Counted from the stretch's first letter, positions 52,920-62,623 are shown. The stretch: 64,000 bases of DNA from Parvimonas sp035282405 (GCF_035282405.1 NZ_JAYKBP010000003.1:102061-166060), one strand, 5' to 3'. Numbers and translations are program-made. The notes: a model not told the origin generated them from the letters alone.

Positions 52920-54722
52920 ATGTCATTAAATAATAAAACTATTGAAACGTTATCAGTTAGTGCTGTAAAAAATAGTATAATCACATCTGAATTGTTAGAA
53001 CCATTTATTTCAGATAATGATAAAGAACCGTCTTGGGATGGAAATGTTTATATTTATAAAGATAAGTCTAAAAAGAAAGAAAGCTTACAGGGAAGAATGC
53101 CAGTTCAAGTGAAAGGAAAAGAATCAAATGTTCTATCAGAAAGTGAAATTTCATATTCAATGAAAATAGTCGATTTAAGAAATTATTTAAATGATGGAGG
53201 ATGTGTGCTTTTTGTTGTATATATTGATAATAAGGGGGAAAGTACAAAGATTTATTATAATGAACTTACACCTATTAAATTAAGGAAAATCTTGAAAGAG
53301 AAGAAAAAGAAAAAAAGTAAAACCATTCACTTAAAAGAGTTTCCAAATAATAGTAATGAAAAAGCAACTATTTTCTTAAATTGTCTTCAAAATTGTAAAA
53401 AACAAGTTAGTTTTAATGAACAAGAATTATTAAATCTAGAAGATTTACAAAAGTCAGATGTACTTGAAGAAATTGTTATCCCTTTTTCAGGTGTAGGATA
53501 TAATGATGCGTTAGAAGCGCTTATAAGTAATGAAAATTATATTTATGCAAAAATAAAGAATAGTTCATTTTTACATCCTATTGATATTATTCCTAAAAAC
53601 TTACAAACAAGCAAAGTTATAGATATAGAAATTACGATAAATGATAAATTTTTTTATAAACAATGTAACATAATAAAAAGTTCTGAAAAAACTATACTTT
53701 GTTTTGGCGGTAGTTTTAAGATTACACTTAATGAAAATGGAGAACCCTATAAATTTAATTATAGTAATTCTGATAAAATTAGAATATTAGCAAAAGACCT
53801 TGATTTTGTGCTGAGATGTATAGATACAGGCTATTTTAAAGTTAATGGAAATAAACTTCCTTTTAATTTTGATAAAGAATATAAAAATTTTGAAAAAGAA
53901 AAACAAAAAGAAAATTTGACATTTGTAAAAAATGTTGTAGAAGTGCTTGATATGCTAAATTGTTCGGAAGATATAAGCATTAAAGATATGGAAAAGGAAG
54001 ATTGGGATAACCTTAAATATTTAATGATAGCATTTTTTGAGAAAAAACCTATAACTGGACTTAAAGAGGATTTACCAAAAATTGGAGAAATAAAAGTAGG
54101 AAAACTTAGATTTATAGTTTATCTAAAACAATGTCAAGAAAAAGGAACATATGAAATCTTTGATTATTTTAATATTGATTTATCTGTGCCGTTTAAAAAT
54201 TACGAACAATCAGAGGAAGTAATAGATATTTCGCAATATATCTTTCTTAATGAAAATGACTTTCTTACATTAAGTAATATAGATTTTAATAAATTGCTTC
54301 CATCATTTAAAAATAGTGAGAGTAATGAGGGAGCTTTTAGTGGTGGGAATTATTTTCTACTTGAACTTTTAAAAGCATATGATAAAGCTAAAGGAAATAG
54401 AAAAGAAAAACTTTTGGAAACTTGTAAAAATTTTAGCACATGGATTTTAGAAGCACCTGAAGAAGAAGTAGAATATCAAGTTAAGATTTTAAATTCGCTT
54501 CAAACTATAAAAAGATATAGAAAGTTTAGTAATGAAGAAATTGAAAAGTTATATTCAATTGTAGAAAATAAAGATTCAGATGAGTCTTGTGTTGTCGGGG
54601 CATACTTATTATTAGACCAACAGCTAGCAGCAGAAATACATTTTGCAAGGTTAAATGATGAAGAACAGAAAATTTTTAAAGAATATCCAATATATACATT
54701 TTGGAAAAATTTAAAAGAGTAA
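52920..54722 (+). CDS. DUF4365-like protein with candidate PD-(D/E)xK nuclease domain
   Basis: The 600-aa protein has an N-terminal domain (about 1-130) with EPSWDGNVYIYKD and GRMPVQVKGKE. The spaced Asp and Q-x-K strand fit a DUF4365/PD-(D/E)xK nuclease core (D at about 40, QVK at about 63-65). The rest (about 150-600) is soluble, mixed alpha/beta without recognised motifs. A lone long gene with such a domain, between repeats, suggests an anti-phage or DNA-processing protein, but this is inference. GAGGGAG precedes the ATG. Confidence 0.75.
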   Translation: MSLNNKTIETLSVSAVKNSIITSELLEPFISDNDKEPSWDGNVYIYKDKSKKKESLQGRMPVQVKGKESNVLSESEISYSMKIVDLRNYLNDGGCVLFVVYIDNKGESTKIYYNELTPIKLRKILKEKKKKKSKTIHLKEFPNNSNEKATIFLNCLQNCKKQVSFNEQELLNLEDLQKSDVLEEIVIPFSGVGYNDALEALISNENYIYAKIKNSSFLHPIDIIPKNLQTSKVIDIEITINDKFFYKQCNIIKSSEKTILCFGGSFKITLNENGEPYKFNYSNSDKIRILAKDLDFVLRCIDTGYFKVNGNKLPFNFDKEYKNFEKEKQKENLTFVKNVVEVLDMLNCSEDISIKDMEKEDWDNLKYLMIAFFEKKPITGLKEDLPKIGEIKVGKLRFIVYLKQCQEKGTYEIFDYFNIDLSVPFKNYEQSEEVIDISQYIFLNENDFLTLSNIDFNKLLPSFKNSESNEGAFSGGNYFLLELLKAYDKAKGNRKEKLLETCKNFSTWILEAPEEEVEYQVKILNSLQTIKRYRKFSNEEIEKLYSIVENKDSDESCVVGAYLLLDQQLAAEIHFARLNDEEQKIFKEYPIYTFWKNLKE

Positions 54723-54759
54723 AATTTATAGCTAATAAAACTAAATAAACTATGAATAG

Positions 54760-54792
54760 GACAATAGAAATTAAAATAACTATTGTCTTTTT
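54760..54792 (+). terminator. Intrinsic terminator after the DUF4365-like gene
   Basis: An 8-bp stem (GACAATAG, 54760-54767, with 54780-54787), 12-base loop and T run. Confidence 0.8.
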
Positions 54793-54840
54793 TATATATT
54801 TTAACTAAGGCTACACTTAATAGATGAACTAAAAATTTAT

Positions 54841-54893
54841 GAGATTTCTTCACTACACTCAGCTTCGCTTCTTTTCGGTCGAAATGACGTGTT
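54841..54893 (-). repeat. Dispersed repeat, copy C (inverted)
   Basis: On the minus strand it reads AACACGTCATTTCGACCG, then GAAGCTGAGTGTAGTGAAG and AAATCTC, matching the first part of copy B in opposite orientation. Copies B and C thus flank the DUF4365-like gene as inverted repeats. It lies in the 334-base gap 54723-55056, which otherwise has only the terminator and A+T-rich sequence. Confidence 0.8.
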
Positions 54894-55056
54894 GGATGTA
54901 ATGATTTGAAAAGAATTGTGACGTAAAGTTTTTTTACTAAATATAAATTTTAAATATCTACTTAAAAAAGACAATTTACAGTATCATTTTGGGGATTATT
55001 CATATATAATATGGGTAAATAGTAAATGACTTTTTGACATAAAATTGGAGGTATTT

Positions 55057-56592
55057 ATGATTTCTAAAATAAAAACATTGGAAGAAGCTAGAGAATTATC
55101 AATGAATATTATTAAGGCTAAGGATTTAACTTATGAGCAAAAGACTTCTCAACTTGCAAAGCTTGCAGAGAATTTGAATGATTTTCCTGTAAGTTCAGTT
55201 AATGATAGAATTTTTGAAATTTCTGAAAATGGAGGTTTCTGCGATTTGTGGGAAGGTCATGCGCCTTATGCACCGAGATATATTTGCCCTAATTATCAAA
55301 AACTTTTGGATGAGGGTTGTAAGTTTTTACGTCTTGAGAAGGCTGAAACTTTGCTTGATGCGATTAATAATTTATTGATTTTTTATCATCATGTTCCTTC
55401 TATAACAAGATATCCGGTTTATATTGGGAAAATTGATAAGCTTTTAGATCCATTTATTACAGATAGAGAGGAAGCTAAAAAGTTAATTAAGTGGTTTTTA
55501 GTTTCTTTGGATAGAACAATTAATGACAGTTTTTGCCATGCAAATATCGGACCTGAAAAGACTGTTGCAGGAGAAATTATTTTAGAATTACTTCCAATTT
55601 TAAATAATGTTACTCCAAATATGACAATTCTTTATGATGAAGATATTACACCGGATGATTTTGGAGAAAAGGCAGTTTATGCATCTCTTTTAACTGCAAA
55701 TCCTGCTTTTGCTAATGATAAATACTATAGAAAAGATTTTAATGGAGATTATGCGATAGCAAGTTGCTATAATGGACTTCCAATTTCAGGTGGGGCATTT
55801 ACTTTAAGTAGATTAAGACTTGGTTCTCTTGCGAGAAGTTCAAGTTCAAAACAAGATTTCTTTGATAGAGTTTTGCCTGAAGCGATAGATTTAATGTGCA
55901 ATTTTATGGAAGGAAAAATCAGATTTATAGTTGAAGAAACTCCTTTCTTTGAGGAAAACTTCTTAGTTAAAGAAGGTTTTATCGAGCTAGATAGATTTGT
56001 TGGACTTTTTGGAGTTGTAGGACTTCATGAGTGTGTTCAAAAACTTTTAGAGTTTGAAAGTAAAGATTTAGTGTATGGAAAAGACGATTATGCCAACAAT
56101 TTAGGGCTAGAAGTAATGGATTTTGTAGAAAATAGAGTTAATTCATTTGAAAGTAAGTATTCAACTTTCTGGAACCATAGATTTATGCTTCATTCACAAG
56201 TTGGGGCTCAAGATGATATGGAAGATAGTGCAGGAGTTAGAATTAGAATTGGTAAGGAAATACCGATGTATGACCACATTAAACATTCAGCTTTATTCCA
56301 TAAGTATTTTCCGTCAGGAATTGGCGACCATTTTCCGTTTGATGAAACTGCTGAAAAGAATCCTGCTGCTGTTTTAGATATTTTTAAGGCTGCATTTAGA
56401 TTAAATATGAGATATATTTCATGTTATGGAGAAAATGGCGATTTGATTCGTGTAACAGGATATTTAGTAAAGAAATCTGATATGCAAAAATTTATTGACG
56501 GAGAAAGTATCAGCTATGATACTGTTCAATATGCAAGAGAGGCTTTTGAAAAATATCATTTATTAGAACGTAAGGTTAGAGATGTCAAATAA
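55057..56592 (+). CDS. yjjI: YjjI-type glycyl-radical enzyme
   Basis: GGAGG fits the ATG at 55057; a TTG at 55045 overlaps it. The 511-aa length equals that of YjjI, shorter than PFL. The glycyl-radical loop is IRVTGYLVKKSD near residue 480, with Gly in RVTGY as radical site. GHAPYAPRYICPNYQ and ASCYNGLPISGGA are YjjI-like; the Cys in the second may be catalytic. The substrate is unknown. The radical is destroyed by oxygen, so the host is probably anaerobic. The activase gene overlaps its end. Confidence 0.92.
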   Translation: MISKIKTLEEARELSMNIIKAKDLTYEQKTSQLAKLAENLNDFPVSSVNDRIFEISENGGFCDLWEGHAPYAPRYICPNYQKLLDEGCKFLRLEKAETLLDAINNLLIFYHHVPSITRYPVYIGKIDKLLDPFITDREEAKKLIKWFLVSLDRTINDSFCHANIGPEKTVAGEIILELLPILNNVTPNMTILYDEDITPDDFGEKAVYASLLTANPAFANDKYYRKDFNGDYAIASCYNGLPISGGAFTLSRLRLGSLARSSSSKQDFFDRVLPEAIDLMCNFMEGKIRFIVEETPFFEENFLVKEGFIELDRFVGLFGVVGLHECVQKLLEFESKDLVYGKDDYANNLGLEVMDFVENRVNSFESKYSTFWNHRFMLHSQVGAQDDMEDSAGVRIRIGKEIPMYDHIKHSALFHKYFPSGIGDHFPFDETAEKNPAAVLDIFKAAFRLNMRYISCYGENGDLIRVTGYLVKKSDMQKFIDGESISYDTVQYAREAFEKYHLLERKVRDVK

Positions 56593-57427
56593 AGGAATTA
56601 TAAATAAAATAATAGATATGTCGGTGGTAGACGGACCTGGAAACAGGACGTCTATTTTCCTACAGGGTTGTAATTTTAACTGTTTTTATTGTCATAATCC
56701 TGAAACTATTAGACATTGTATAAATTGTATGGAATGTATTCCGTCTTGTCCGACTAAGAGTTTGAAGAATGTAAATGGAAAAATAGTTTGGAATGATAAA
56801 ACCTGTATAAATTGTGATGAATGTATCAGGGTTTGTAAGCATCTCTCAAGTCCAAAGATTTACAATTGGACAGTTGAAGAAACGGTCGAAAGAATAAAAA
56901 AGAATATACCTTTTATAAGGGGGATTACAGTTAGTGGTGGAGAATGTACTTTGCAACATACTTTTTTAACTTCTCTTTTTACAGAGGTTAGAAAGCTTGG
57001 TCTTACTTGTTTTGTTGATACAAATGGTGGAATACCTTTAAAGAGACTTCCTGATTTTGTTGAAGTTTCAGATGCTTTTATGCTTGATATAAAGGCTTTT
57101 GATAATGAGGAACATCTTTTTATAACTAAAAGTAAGGTTGATGTAGTTTTAGAAAATGCTGAATATCTTGCAAGTATAAATAAACTTTTTGAGATAAGGA
57201 CTGTAACGATTGCTGGAATGGACAATAGAACTACAGTTGATAAAATTACAAGGATGCTTTCCAAATACATAAAAAAGGGACATAACATTAGATATAAAAT
57301 TATAAAATACAGAAAATATGGAGTTAGAGAAGAATACAGCATGTTTTCAGCTCCAACGGATGATGAAATGGAAGAATTAAAACAAATAGCAATCAGAAAT
57401 GGATTTGAAGATGTTATTATCGTTTAA
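56582..57427 (+). CDS. yjjW: YjjW-type glycyl-radical-enzyme activase (radical SAM)
   Basis: The 281-aa protein has the radical-SAM motif QGCNFNCFYCHNPE (CxxxCxxC, about 28-37) and a two-cluster ferredoxin insert: CINCMECIPSC (about 46-56) and CINCDECIRVC (about 75-85). GITVSGGECTLQ is the conserved GGE region. It uses SAM and a 4Fe-4S cluster to make the glycyl radical on YjjI. Overlap by 11 bases with yjjI shows translational coupling. Confidence 0.93.
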   Translation: MSNKGIINKIIDMSVVDGPGNRTSIFLQGCNFNCFYCHNPETIRHCINCMECIPSCPTKSLKNVNGKIVWNDKTCINCDECIRVCKHLSSPKIYNWTVEETVERIKKNIPFIRGITVSGGECTLQHTFLTSLFTEVRKLGLTCFVDTNGGIPLKRLPDFVEVSDAFMLDIKAFDNEEHLFITKSKVDVVLENAEYLASINKLFEIRTVTIAGMDNRTTVDKITRMLSKYIKKGHNIRYKIIKYRKYGVREEYSMFSAPTDDEMEELKQIAIRNGFEDVIIV

Positions 57428-57450
57428 TTTGTATTAGAAAATTTTTTAAG

Positions 57451-57478
57451 GGACTATGTGGTGCATAGTTCTTTTTTT
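57451..57478 (+). terminator. Intrinsic terminator after yjjW
   Basis: GGACTATG/CATAGTTC stem (57451-57458 with 57464-57471) with one G-T pair, 5-base loop and seven T residues. Confidence 0.82.
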
Positions 57479-57587
57479 ATAGAAAAAAATTATATATACA
57501 AACTTGTGCATAAGAAAAAATTATTATACTTATATGACATAATATGATAAAATATTAGTATATATTTATTTTTAACGGAGGATAATT

Positions 57588-60500
57588 ATGAAAAATAAAA
57601 ACATATTAGCTTTAGCGCTACTTTGTGGATTTTCTTTTTCACAAGTGAGTTTTGCTGATAGTGAAACTGTGATTTACAACAAAGAAGGAATCACAGTAAA
57701 TTTAATCGCAGATGGCGAAGGAACTTTTAAGATTTCTGTTGAAAACAAGAGCTCAAAAGATATGGTAGGAGTTAAAGTAAAGACAGAAGATATAAAAGGT
57801 CTTAAAATTGTTAAAGGTAAAGAACTTGAAATCGGTGATGTAAAGGTCGGAGAAAAGAAAGTTTTAGAAAATGAAAAAATACAATTTGAAGTTGTAGAAG
57901 CTATTAAGGATGGAATTAAAAAAGGAAAACTTTCTAAAACAGGTATTGCAGGAGTTTACAAAATCAATGTAACAATTGCGGTAGCGGGAATTGTTGGAGT
58001 TATTTGTGTTTTAGTTTCTAAAAAGAGAAATGCAAAAAAACTTTTATCTGTTGCAGTTGGTACAGGAATTTTGATGTCTTCAGTTTTGGCTTATAACTCA
58101 AATGCAGAAGGTACTTATAAAAATTCTGCCAATTTATCCGGAAATATAGAAATAAAAGGCAAAACTTACGACTATGTCGGAGTTTTGATGTGGAATGATG
58201 CAAATTCAAAAGTAGATGAAAACAAACCTGACGAAAACAAGCCAGATGATAATAAGCCTGATGAAGAAAAAGATAAGGTTGTAGAGTTTGAAGATAAAAA
58301 TTTGAAAAAGTTCATTTTGGATAAGTTACATGCCTATGAAGGCAAAGATAGCTTTGAAGCAGAAATGAATGAATACAATTTTAAACTTAATGATAAATCA
58401 TATAGAAAAGATAAGAATTCCAATGAAATTTATAAGAGCGATTTGGAAAAAATTGAATCTATTGGAATCAGAGGAATGGATGCTGCTGAAGAAAATCTTA
58501 TAGAAGTTAGCAGTATCAAAGGGCTTGAATATTGTAAAAATTTAAAAACTCTTACAATTTCTTCCGGAGAAATTCCTGATGATAATGAAGAAATAAGATA
58601 TTCAGAGGGAGCTATTAAGGATTTAACACCTCTTGCAGGTCTTAAAAATCTTGAATTATTAAGACTTTCTCATAATGAAATATCTGATGTTTCTCCACTA
58701 AAAGATTTAACACAATTGAAATTTTTATATATTTCACATAATAATATTTCTGATATTAGCTCATTAAAAAATCTTTCAAATTTAGAAAATTTTGATTTTG
58801 CAGTGAATAAAGTTTTTGATATGAGCATTGTTAAAAACTTTAAAAAATTAACTCTTTTAGATATCTATTCAAATAAAATTTCTGATATAAGTTATGTTAA
58901 AGAGCTTGAAAAATTGACTTATTTTAGAGCGGATAACAATAATATTGAGAATATTAGTGTTTTAAAAAATTTGAAATTATTGGAAAATCTAGATTTAGGA
59001 AATAATAAAATAAAAGATATTTCTGTAATAAATGGTTTGACAAAGCTAAATAAATTGAGTTTAAAGGGAAATAATCTTGACAGTTTTAAATTAAATAAAC
59101 TTACAAAACTTGAAGATTTGAATCTCGAAAATAACAAAATTTCAGATGTTACTTCCTTGAAAAATCTGAATAAACTTACAAGCTTAAATTTGAATAAAAA
59201 TAATGTAGAAAATATTGATGCTGTGGGCAATTTAAAAGATTTAATTTACTTGTATTTAGACAAGAATAATGTAGAAAATATAAGTGTTTTAAAATCTTTA
59301 AATAAACTTTCAAATTTAATTTTATCTAATAATAATGTTTCTGACATTTCTGCACTTAAAGATTTGAATGAGCTTTCAAGTCTTAAACTTGATGGAAATA
59401 AAATAAAAGATTTTTCACCAATAAATGATAAGAAGGGAATATTCGAAAAAGTTATTCACAATCAAAATGTTGATTTAGAAAATGTGGAAGTTAGCGAAAA
59501 AACTTTTGAGATTGAAAATCCTTTTGTTGGACTTGAAAAGATTGCCAAAGGTGGAAATATTAAAGTTAGCACTGATAATGAAAATATATCAGTAACTTTG
59601 GAAAACGGAAAGCTAAAATTCAATTTAACATCTGACATTTTCAACAATATTACAGATAGCGGTTTAGAAGTAAAAGTTAAATATGAATGTGAAAACGAAA
59701 TGGACTATGCGAACAATCCTACTGTACTGAATTTGAAAGTAAAATTAGTTAAATCAGCTAAAAAATATGTTGAAATTGAAGATGCAAAACTTTTAAAGGT
59801 AATAAATAAGAATTTAGATAAAAATAGAGCTGATAATCAAAAAGTTACAGTCGAAGAAATGGAAAGTTTAACAGAATTATCAATCTTTTTAAAAGAAGAT
59901 GGAAGTGCTGATTTTAGTGAAAATGCAAAATATTCAATTCTTGGAGTTCCTCAAAGTTTAGCTGGAACAAAAGATTTTAAATTTGCTGTTACTAGGGGTA
60001 TGAAGAGTATTAAAGGTTTGGAATATGCAAAAAATTTGAAGAAATTGAAATTAAATGAAAATGAGATTTCAGATATTTCTCCTCTTAAAAATTTAACTAA
60101 ATTGGAATACTTAGAAATTCAAAGAAATAGAATTGTTGATTTAAAACCACTTTCAAATTTAACAAAGCTTACTTTCTTGAAATTATATAACAATTTAATT
60201 GAAGATATAACACCCCTTTCTAATCTTACAAATCTTAAAGGATTGGATTTGCATTATAATGTAACTGTTGAGGGAGATGAACTTCACAAGAAAATTTCTA
60301 AGGGAATTACAGACATTTCTCCTTTAAAAAACTTGAAAAAGCTTACGTTTTTAGATATTTCAGCTAATAGAATAGAAGATGTTTCAATTATTAAGGGTTT
60401 AGATAAAATTGAAGATTTAGATTTTTCAGGAAATAGAGTTAAAAATTATGAAGGATTAGGAGATTATATTGCTGAAAGATTGGAAAAAGCATTAAATGAA

Positions 60501-60851
60501 GGAATTGGAAGCATGCAATTTTCTGGTCAAGGAGTAGATTTTGGAAAAACTGTTGAAGTAAAAGGGAAGGAAGTTTCTTTTACAACGCCTTTTAAAGGAA
60601 CTAAAGAACTTGGAAATTCATTGGCACAAGTTTTCGGAGCGGAGGAAGCTTTGAATCCATTTGGTGAAATAAGTACCGGAGTCGAAGGAATAGAAGCCAG
60701 TTATGATTTAAATACAAACAAGATAAAGCTAACTTTTTCAGATGAAGTTATCGCTAAATATAAAGAAAAAGAGTTAGACCTAAATTTAAAAATGTCATTA
60801 GAAGAATATACTTGGACATTGAAGAATGTAAAACTTAAATTTACAGAATAA
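57588..60851 (+). CDS. Large leucine-rich-repeat surface protein
   Basis: The 1087-aa protein has a signal peptide (about 1-23, SFA before Asp) and a first extracellular domain (24-114). Then comes LSKTG (115-119), a hydrophobic stretch (128-143), KKRNAKK and a second hydrophobic stretch (152-168), which looks like a sorting signal followed by a second signal peptide. A linker with DENKP-type repeats (210-226) follows. LRR block 1 (about 300-620) has internalin-like 22-aa repeats (ISDISSLKNLSNLENF type); block 2 lies at about 805-970. No LPxTG ends the protein. It probably binds host or surface ligands. Confidence 0.88.
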   Translation: MKNKNILALALLCGFSFSQVSFADSETVIYNKEGITVNLIADGEGTFKISVENKSSKDMVGVKVKTEDIKGLKIVKGKELEIGDVKVGEKKVLENEKIQFEVVEAIKDGIKKGKLSKTGIAGVYKINVTIAVAGIVGVICVLVSKKRNAKKLLSVAVGTGILMSSVLAYNSNAEGTYKNSANLSGNIEIKGKTYDYVGVLMWNDANSKVDENKPDENKPDDNKPDEEKDKVVEFEDKNLKKFILDKLHAYEGKDSFEAEMNEYNFKLNDKSYRKDKNSNEIYKSDLEKIESIGIRGMDAAEENLIEVSSIKGLEYCKNLKTLTISSGEIPDDNEEIRYSEGAIKDLTPLAGLKNLELLRLSHNEISDVSPLKDLTQLKFLYISHNNISDISSLKNLSNLENFDFAVNKVFDMSIVKNFKKLTLLDIYSNKISDISYVKELEKLTYFRADNNNIENISVLKNLKLLENLDLGNNKIKDISVINGLTKLNKLSLKGNNLDSFKLNKLTKLEDLNLENNKISDVTSLKNLNKLTSLNLNKNNVENIDAVGNLKDLIYLYLDKNNVENISVLKSLNKLSNLILSNNNVSDISALKDLNELSSLKLDGNKIKDFSPINDKKGIFEKVIHNQNVDLENVEVSEKTFEIENPFVGLEKIAKGGNIKVSTDNENISVTLENGKLKFNLTSDIFNNITDSGLEVKVKYECENEMDYANNPTVLNLKVKLVKSAKKYVEIEDAKLLKVINKNLDKNRADNQKVTVEEMESLTELSIFLKEDGSADFSENAKYSILGVPQSLAGTKDFKFAVTRGMKSIKGLEYAKNLKKLKLNENEISDISPLKNLTKLEYLEIQRNRIVDLKPLSNLTKLTFLKLYNNLIEDITPLSNLTNLKGLDLHYNVTVEGDELHKKISKGITDISPLKNLKKLTFLDISANRIEDVSIIKGLDKIEDLDFSGNRVKNYEGLGDYIAERLEKALNEGIGSMQFSGQGVDFGKTVEVKGKEVSFTTPFKGTKELGNSLAQVFGAEEALNPFGEISTGVEGIEASYDLNTNKIKLTFSDEVIAKYKEKELDLNLKMSLEEYTWTLKNVKLKFTE

Positions 60852-60861
60852 TTTATATAGT

Positions 60862-60892
60862 GAAAAAGGAGGTTGGATTAATCTCCTTTTTC
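60862..60892 (+). terminator. Intrinsic terminator after the LRR gene
   Basis: A perfect 10-bp stem (GAAAAAGGAG, 60862-60871, with 60883-60892) and 11-base loop; the T tract is within the right arm. Confidence 0.75.
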
Positions 60893-61055
60893 TGCTTTTA
60901 CTGTTATAAAAATATTTTTTGTGATATAATAATTATAGATTTATGCCTTATGATAAAGCTGTAATTATTTTATCATAATAACCAAAATTTAATTGTCAAA
61001 AAGAAATTATGATATAATAAAATGTAATTTATATTTAGAATTTAGGAGGGGAAAT

Positions 61056-61508
61056 TTGTTAGAGATTATTTTAAATTCTTTAGAAGAATGTGATAATTTT
61101 TCTAAAAGATTTTCGAAAACTTTAAAAAATGGTGATGTGATTTCTTTGGTTGGAGATCTTGGGGCTGGGAAAACTACTTTTACTAAATTTTTGGGAAAAA
61201 ATTTAGGGATAAATGAAGATATTACCTCTCCAACTTTTAATTTAGTTAATTTATATTCTGGAAAGTTTGAGTTTAATCATATGGACTTATATAGAATTGA
61301 CTCTCCGGAAGAACTTTATCAAATAGATTATGAAAATTACTTTTATCCTGATGGTATAACAGTGATAGAATGGGCGGAAAATGCCGATTATTTATTATCT
61401 AAAAATTTAATCGAGCTTGAGATTTTAAAAATTTCTGAAAATTCAAGAAAGATTGTAATTAGAGGAAATAATAAAAGAGAAATTGAAATTATAGAGGAAT
61501 TACAATGA
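61056..61508 (+). CDS. tsaE: tRNA t6A-modification ATPase TsaE
   Basis: The TTG at 61056 is preferred: AGGAGGGG lies just upstream, whereas the in-frame start at 60993 has none. The 150-aa product has Walker A GDLGAGKTTFTK (about 34-45), TSPTFNLVN and FNHMDLYRI, and VIEWAENADYL as the TsaE C-terminal motif. TsaE binds the TsaB-TsaD complex and turns over ATP during t6A37 synthesis. The gene overlaps tsaB by four bases (ATGA). Confidence 0.94.
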   Translation: MLEIILNSLEECDNFSKRFSKTLKNGDVISLVGDLGAGKTTFTKFLGKNLGINEDITSPTFNLVNLYSGKFEFNHMDLYRIDSPEELYQIDYENYFYPDGITVIEWAENADYLLSKNLIELEILKISENSRKIVIRGNNKREIEIIEELQ

Positions 61509-62188
61509 AAATTTTAGCAATAGACACTTCAACAACTCATAGTTCTTGTGCCATAATGGAAGATAATAATATTGTTGGGGATTTTAGTATTAATCAAAGT
61601 ATGAGCCATAATGAAATTTTGCTTGTTATGGTTGATGAAATGCTTAAAAAATTAAATATTGATATAGAAGATATTGATTTATTTGTTGCAGTTACTGGTC
61701 CGGGCTCTTTTACGGGAATAAGAATAGGAGTTACGATTGTAAAGGCTTTGGCAATGGCTTTAAATAAGCCAATGGTTGCCGTAAACACATTGGAGGCTCT
61801 TTCTTTTGGAGTGTTTTCCGACAAAAAGAAAATTCCTTTAATTGACGCCAGAGGTGAAAGAGTTTATTATGGAGTATATGAAGGATTAAACAACGAAAAT
61901 ATTGTATCTCCTGCACTTTTAACTATTGATGAGCTTTTGGAAGAATTTTCAGATAAAGGAGAATTTGTTTTTGTAGGAGATTGCGTTAATTTATATAAAG
62001 ATCGAATTTTAAAAAATAAAAATTTTGAGATTGCCCCTGCTTGTTTGAACAGTTGTGTTTCAAGAAATGCTTGTGTGATAGGCAAAAGAAAATTTGAAAG
62101 TGGAGATATTTCAGACTGTTTTAACTTAAGTCCAGAATATGTAAGACTTTCACAAGCACAAAGAGATATGGAAAATAAAGGAAAATAG
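61505..62188 (+). CDS. tsaB: tRNA t6A-modification protein TsaB
   Basis: The 227-aa ASKHA-fold protein starts with KILAIDTSTTHSSCA and has VTGPGSFTGIRIGVTIVKALA (seen as GPGSFTGIRIG), the TsaB signature. It lacks the metal site of TsaD and acts as its scaffold partner. The C-terminal YVRLSQAQRDMENKGK is a short basic tail. It lies between tsaE and rimI in a tight operon. Confidence 0.94.
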   Translation: MKILAIDTSTTHSSCAIMEDNNIVGDFSINQSMSHNEILLVMVDEMLKKLNIDIEDIDLFVAVTGPGSFTGIRIGVTIVKALAMALNKPMVAVNTLEALSFGVFSDKKKIPLIDARGERVYYGVYEGLNNENIVSPALLTIDELLEEFSDKGEFVFVGDCVNLYKDRILKNKNFEIAPACLNSCVSRNACVIGKRKFESGDISDCFNLSPEYVRLSQAQRDMENKGK

Positions 62189-62623
62189 ATGATTTTATAT
62201 AGATATGCGAAAAATGAGGATGTCTTTGATATTCTTTCTATGGATGAGAAATATTTTTCAAATAATTTTGATGAAAAATTCTACTTGGAATATATAAAAA
62301 ATCAAAGAGTCATAGTTGCAGAAAATGAAAAACATATTGTAGGATATATCTTATTTAATCAAATTTTAGATGAAGCTGAAATCTACAAAATAGTTGTTTT
62401 GAAAGATTTTAGAAAAAAACAGATTGCTTTTAAAATTTTCGAATTTTTACTAAATGAATTAAAGAAAAATAATGTTAAAAAGATATTTTTAGAAGTTAGA
62501 AAAAGCAATATTCCTGCAATTAATCTATATATAAAATGTGGATTTATAGAAATTAGGGAGATTGTTGACTACTATAGCAATCCGAAAGAAAATGGAATTA
62601 TGATGTTAAAAGAGGTAATTTGA
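62189..62623 (+). CDS. rimI: Ribosomal-protein-alanine N-acetyltransferase RimI
   Basis: The 144-aa GNAT has a core with [23 protein letters not shown], where RKKQIAFK is a modified acetyl-CoA loop (normally RxxGxG/A; here both Gly are replaced). [20 protein letters not shown] is the typical RimI C-terminal half. RimI acetylates the N-terminus of S18. It begins directly after the tsaB stop, an order (tsaE-tsaB-rimI-tsaD) shared by many Firmicutes. The weakened loop could lower activity. Confidence 0.87.
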   Translation: MILYRYAKNEDVFDILSMDEKYFSNNFDEKFYLEYIKNQRVIVAENEKHIVGYILFNQILDEAEIYKIVVLKDFRKKQIAFKIFEFLLNELKKNNVKKIFLEVRKSNIPAINLYIKCGFIEIREIVDYYSNPKENGIMMLKEVI

